Position numbers and translations under genes: made by a program. A DNA stretch of 59,243 nt, from positions 1-59,243 of the forward strand of contig JBALVO010000010.1 in assembly GCA_036961445.1 (NCBI GenBank), in the 5' to 3' direction. This stretch comes from JBALVO01 sp036961445 (GTDB lineage: Bacteria > Pseudomonadota > Gammaproteobacteria > Pseudomonadales > Halieaceae). The notes beneath the pieces are model-generated. The model did no database searches and was not told where the DNA came from. It worked only from the letters and a program-made list of their open reading frames with translations. Positions 57,801 through 59,243 of the stretch are shown in pieces (within the stretch, counting starts at the first letter, position 1; each line of letters begins with the position of its first letter).

Positions 57801-59243
57801 TTGGATCCAATGCCGGAGCGACCGGGGTCCCTGGTGGGTCCATCCAAACCAGCGTCGCGGTAACAATGGCATCCGGATCGCTGACATTGATTGGCAGGAT
57901 GTCGGTGCCACCATCTGAGAGTGTACCCTCGATAATCTGGTGCGCCCCGCCACCATCCTCGCTGATCAGGCGCGCGGCAGCCTTGGTATTCAGCAGGCCC
58001 CAGCCGTACTCATAGTCCGGGCCGTCGGCATCGCCGCTTTCATCGGCCGTGTGAATCGCCACTGCCTTGAGCGTCGCGGCGCGCATGAAGATACCGCTGC
58101 CATGGATATCCTGGTAGTGCTCCTGCAACAGTAGCAGTGAGCCGCTCACGTTGGGGGCGGCCATGGAGGTGCCCAGTTGCCAGGCGTAGTAAGGATCTTC
58201 GCCCCATGTCGACAGGAGCAGCCAGCCATTGCCGACCACATCGGGCTTGATGCGCCCATCGTCCGTGGGACCCCATCCGCTGAACCCGGCCATCAGCACC
58301 GAGGAGGGCCCGGCCAGGGGTGAGTATCCTCCCGGTACGTCGTCTACCGCCCCCACCGTGAGGATGTTCTTGGCAACACTGGTGGTGGGCAGGCAGTCGT
58401 AACCGGCTGGTGCACAATCCGCCGGCCTGGGCGAGGTGTCGGTAGACAGTGGGGTGCCGTCCTGGTCGACGATCGTGTATTCCTCGCCGGGGTTTGGGCC
58501 GGTGTCCCAGCGGTCATTGCCGGCAGCCTTTACAATCAGGTAGTAGGGTGCACCAAATGCAATCTGGTCCCAGAGCTGGGTTTCCGCGTCGTAGTAACCG
58601 AAATTGCTGTCCTCGGAATTGCTACTACCGCCAATCCACCACCAACCGTCAGGGGGCGCGCCGCCAATGTTGATCCACCCCGCGGCAACGCCGTAGGAGT
58701 GGTTGGACACCAGCAGGTCGTTTGACGCCGCCAACGCCATTTCCGCCGTATCGGAATTCCAGTCGTAGGCATTCAGCAACGCGGCATAGGCCATGCCGCG
58801 GGTGTCAGCACGAATCCCATCACCAGAGGCTATCAATGTTCCTGCTACATGGGTGGAGTGGTTGTTTATCGCCGTAGCACCATCGACCTGAGTCAGGCGA
58901 TCAGAGAGATCGGGATGGTTCGCATATACGGCACCGGCGTCCCATTCCCCTATGGTCATGCCGCTGCCATTCAGCAAGAGCCCGGCGCTGCCTCCCGGCC
59001 AGACTTCGTCGGTCGAGACGGTATCCGCGGCGCTGATGTTGTTGGTGATATAGAAGGTTGGCCCGACCCCCGGTGTTAAACGCTGCAGTTCCAGCACCTT
59101 GCCATTGGGCAGTTCACGCCTGAATGGAATACCCGCACGGTCGGCCCAGTCCCGCGCCTGCTGCCGTTCTTTGTGGTCGCGGTTTTTGAGTTTTTCGGAA
59201 AGGGCCTGTAGCTTGGTGGTGCTGGTAGCTAGAGCAACCTCAC
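54886..59243 (-). CDS. Large secreted subtilisin-like (S8) protease with FN3-like repeats (5' end outside window)
   Basis: The frame stays open to base 59243, so the N-terminus is missing and at least 1,451 residues are encoded here. The S8 domain shows catalytic Asp in TIGEWDAGAV, His in NNHSTHVAGTL and Ser in LGTSMAAPNVSG. Next is a choice-of-anchor/MAM-like domain (FIIDEDFSQGLPVGWSV to KIDNVQLEVFGG), then four FN3-like repeats of about 96 residues. Two related Ig-like domains surround a PKD-like domain in the last 270 residues. No membrane or PEP-CTERM anchor is visible at the C-terminus. It is probably exported and degrades protein or peptide. Confidence 0.88.
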   Translation of the reverse strand, partial: EVALATSTTKLQALSEKLKNRDHKERQQARDWADRAGIPFRRELPNGKVLELQRLTPGVGPTFYITNNISAADTVSTDEVWPGGSAGLLLNGSGMTIGEWDAGAVYANHPDLSDRLTQVDGATAINNHSTHVAGTLIASGDGIRADTRGMAYAALLNAYDWNSDTAEMALAASNDLLVSNHSYGVAAGWINIGGAPPDGWWWIGGSSNSEDSNFGYYDAETQLWDQIAFGAPYYLIVKAAGNDRWDTGPNPGEEYTIVDQDGTPLSTDTSPRPADCAPAGYDCLPTTSVAKNILTVGAVDDVPGGYSPLAGPSSVLMAGFSGWGPTDDGRIKPDVVGNGWLLLSTWGEDPYYAWQLGTSMAAPNVSGSLLLLQEHYQDIHGSGIFMRAATLKAVAIHTADESGDADGPDYEYGWGLLNTKAAARLISEDGGGAHQIIEGTLSDGGTDILPINVSDPDAIVTATLVWMDPPGTPVAPALDPTATMLVNDIDLRIKIGGSTYLPWTLNPASPGAAATTGDNVRDNVEQVVVSGGGSGSYALEISHKGGLLDGQAQDYSVIISVAPPPPMSTGFIIDEDFSQGLPVGWSVETPRGTAWTIRTPVQGDSRYDNDTGGTGNFAMVDNYVDNAYSDTITSLRTPILDLSSTQAATLSFNSFFWYDTLETINVDVSTNGGAGWINVWQHEGFSNMPVHYTLDLSGTIAGQASVMLRFRFQGSGFWPEGDRWKIDNVQLEVFGGAPPPPPPAESDPPGQASNPSPASSGSELGLDTTVSWSAGPLAASHNVYFGTSSNLSGSFHGNQTGTSFDPGALAYDTTYYWCIDEINSDGSTTGITWSFTTEAAPPAIPPGQAAGPDPLDGSSGLGLNTSLLWSAGSLATSHDVYFGTSSDLSEAVQASQSGTSFDPGTLAYATIYYWRIDEVNGDGTTTGSIWSFTTETAPPIPPELATNPVPSNGGIELALDTTLSWDADPLATSHDVYFGSSSDLSAAFQLNLAGTNFDPGTLEYGTTYFWRIDEVNVDGTTLGNLWSFTTEAAPPIPPGLAVNPIPSNGGIGLALDTTLSWDADPAATSHDVYFGASDTLGAGDFQGNQTGATFDPGTLAYNTTYYWRIDEVNDGDTTTGDTWSFTIDTAPALQTMHVGDLDADRNELARSRWEAVVTVGVHDGSDLSLEGATVTGVWGNGASGSGNCTSGIDGQCSISKPNLKAGVSSVSFTVTSVTHTDGPAYDAPANHDADSDSNGLTITVPRQPGSSNTPPAVSIDTPADSASFLSDVEISFSGNASDSEDGDLSASLAWDSSIDGTIGSGGGFSRTLSDGSHTITASTTDNDGASGSGTITITVGSSPPPPGITAHVELNNASTVSSRRWDAVVIITVHDASHTPLANAVVNGAWSSGANGSGSCTTNSSGVCSVSKNRLKTSVFSVVFTVDSISGTDISYDPGADGLRFLVVTQP
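55850..57001 (-). repeat. Four tandem FN3-like repeat units in the protease gene
   Basis: The units begin near 57001, 56715, 56430 and 56140, each about 285-290 bases. Each encodes the pattern SHDVYFG (SHNVYFG in unit 1), FDPG, YYW-x-IDE or YFW-x-IDE, and WSFTTE-APP (WSFTIDTAP in the last unit). Stretches within units are nearly identical at DNA level, which points to recent duplication or gene conversion. Confidence 0.8.

Overview
The window looks like a chromosomal segment of a marine gammaproteobacterium. The best guess is the Halieaceae (OM60/NOR5) or a related Cellvibrionales lineage. This is inferred from the gene mix: several TonB-dependent receptors, a B12 uptake and salvage operon under a cobalamin riboswitch, a DUF4212/VC_2705-type acetate-like permease operon, an AaeB/FUSC-type efflux operon, a PQQ dehydrogenase, a sulfotransferase/DUF1214 pair and cytochrome c5-like modules. 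No rRNA, tRNA, phage or CRISPR was seen. Two runs of 100 N (17551-17650 and 29491-29590) are scaffold gaps.

Layout. 1-10303: end of an NhaC antiporter, a secreted gamma-glutamyltransferase, a YtcJ-type amidohydrolase, then two related TonB receptors flanking an HxlR regulator with candidate operators beside it. 10451-13111: MetY sulfhydrylase and SstT symporter, divergent. 13114-18341 (minus): a cobalamin riboswitch followed by btuB, cobO, a BtuC-like permease, a BtuD-like ATPase and BtuF. 18510-24735: DUF501, a newly noticed 47-codon lipoprotein gene overlapping a methyltransferase gene, a three-gene export module (cytochrome c lipoprotein, aldonolactone-oxidase-type flavoprotein, PLP fold-III protein), yigZ, zntB and a small ORF. 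24723-33696: ABM protein, PQQ dehydrogenase, DAHP synthase plus LLM oxidoreductase, an intergenic region with two structured repeats and a suspect gap, a periplasmic alkylsulfatase-like metallo-hydrolase and a fourth TonB receptor (counting BtuB). 33969-40670 (minus): a six-gene operon of FUSC pump, outer-membrane factor, DUF1656, HlyD, K+ channel and AI-2E-family exporter. 40802-44728: small exported protein, class II aldolase, MscS channel, DUF481 protein.

44885-50610: the remains of an SSS-type sensor kinase, cut by an IS3-family transposase tail, lie directly before the DUF4212/symporter/DUF294/exonuclease cluster that such kinases commonly accompany. 50611-52286: a perfect FNR/Anr box and a porin. 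52552-54827: sulfotransferase and DUF1214 pair. 54886-59243 (minus): a very large secreted subtilase, 5' end outside the window, carrying four tandem FN3-like repeats.

Points most worth a second look are the periplasmic cytochrome/flavoprotein/PLP module, the kinase/IS remnant before the permease operon, the structured repeats around the 29.5 kb gap, the HxlR-flanking palindromes, and the BtuC-like gene whose first membrane helix has no ATG, GTG or TTG start.
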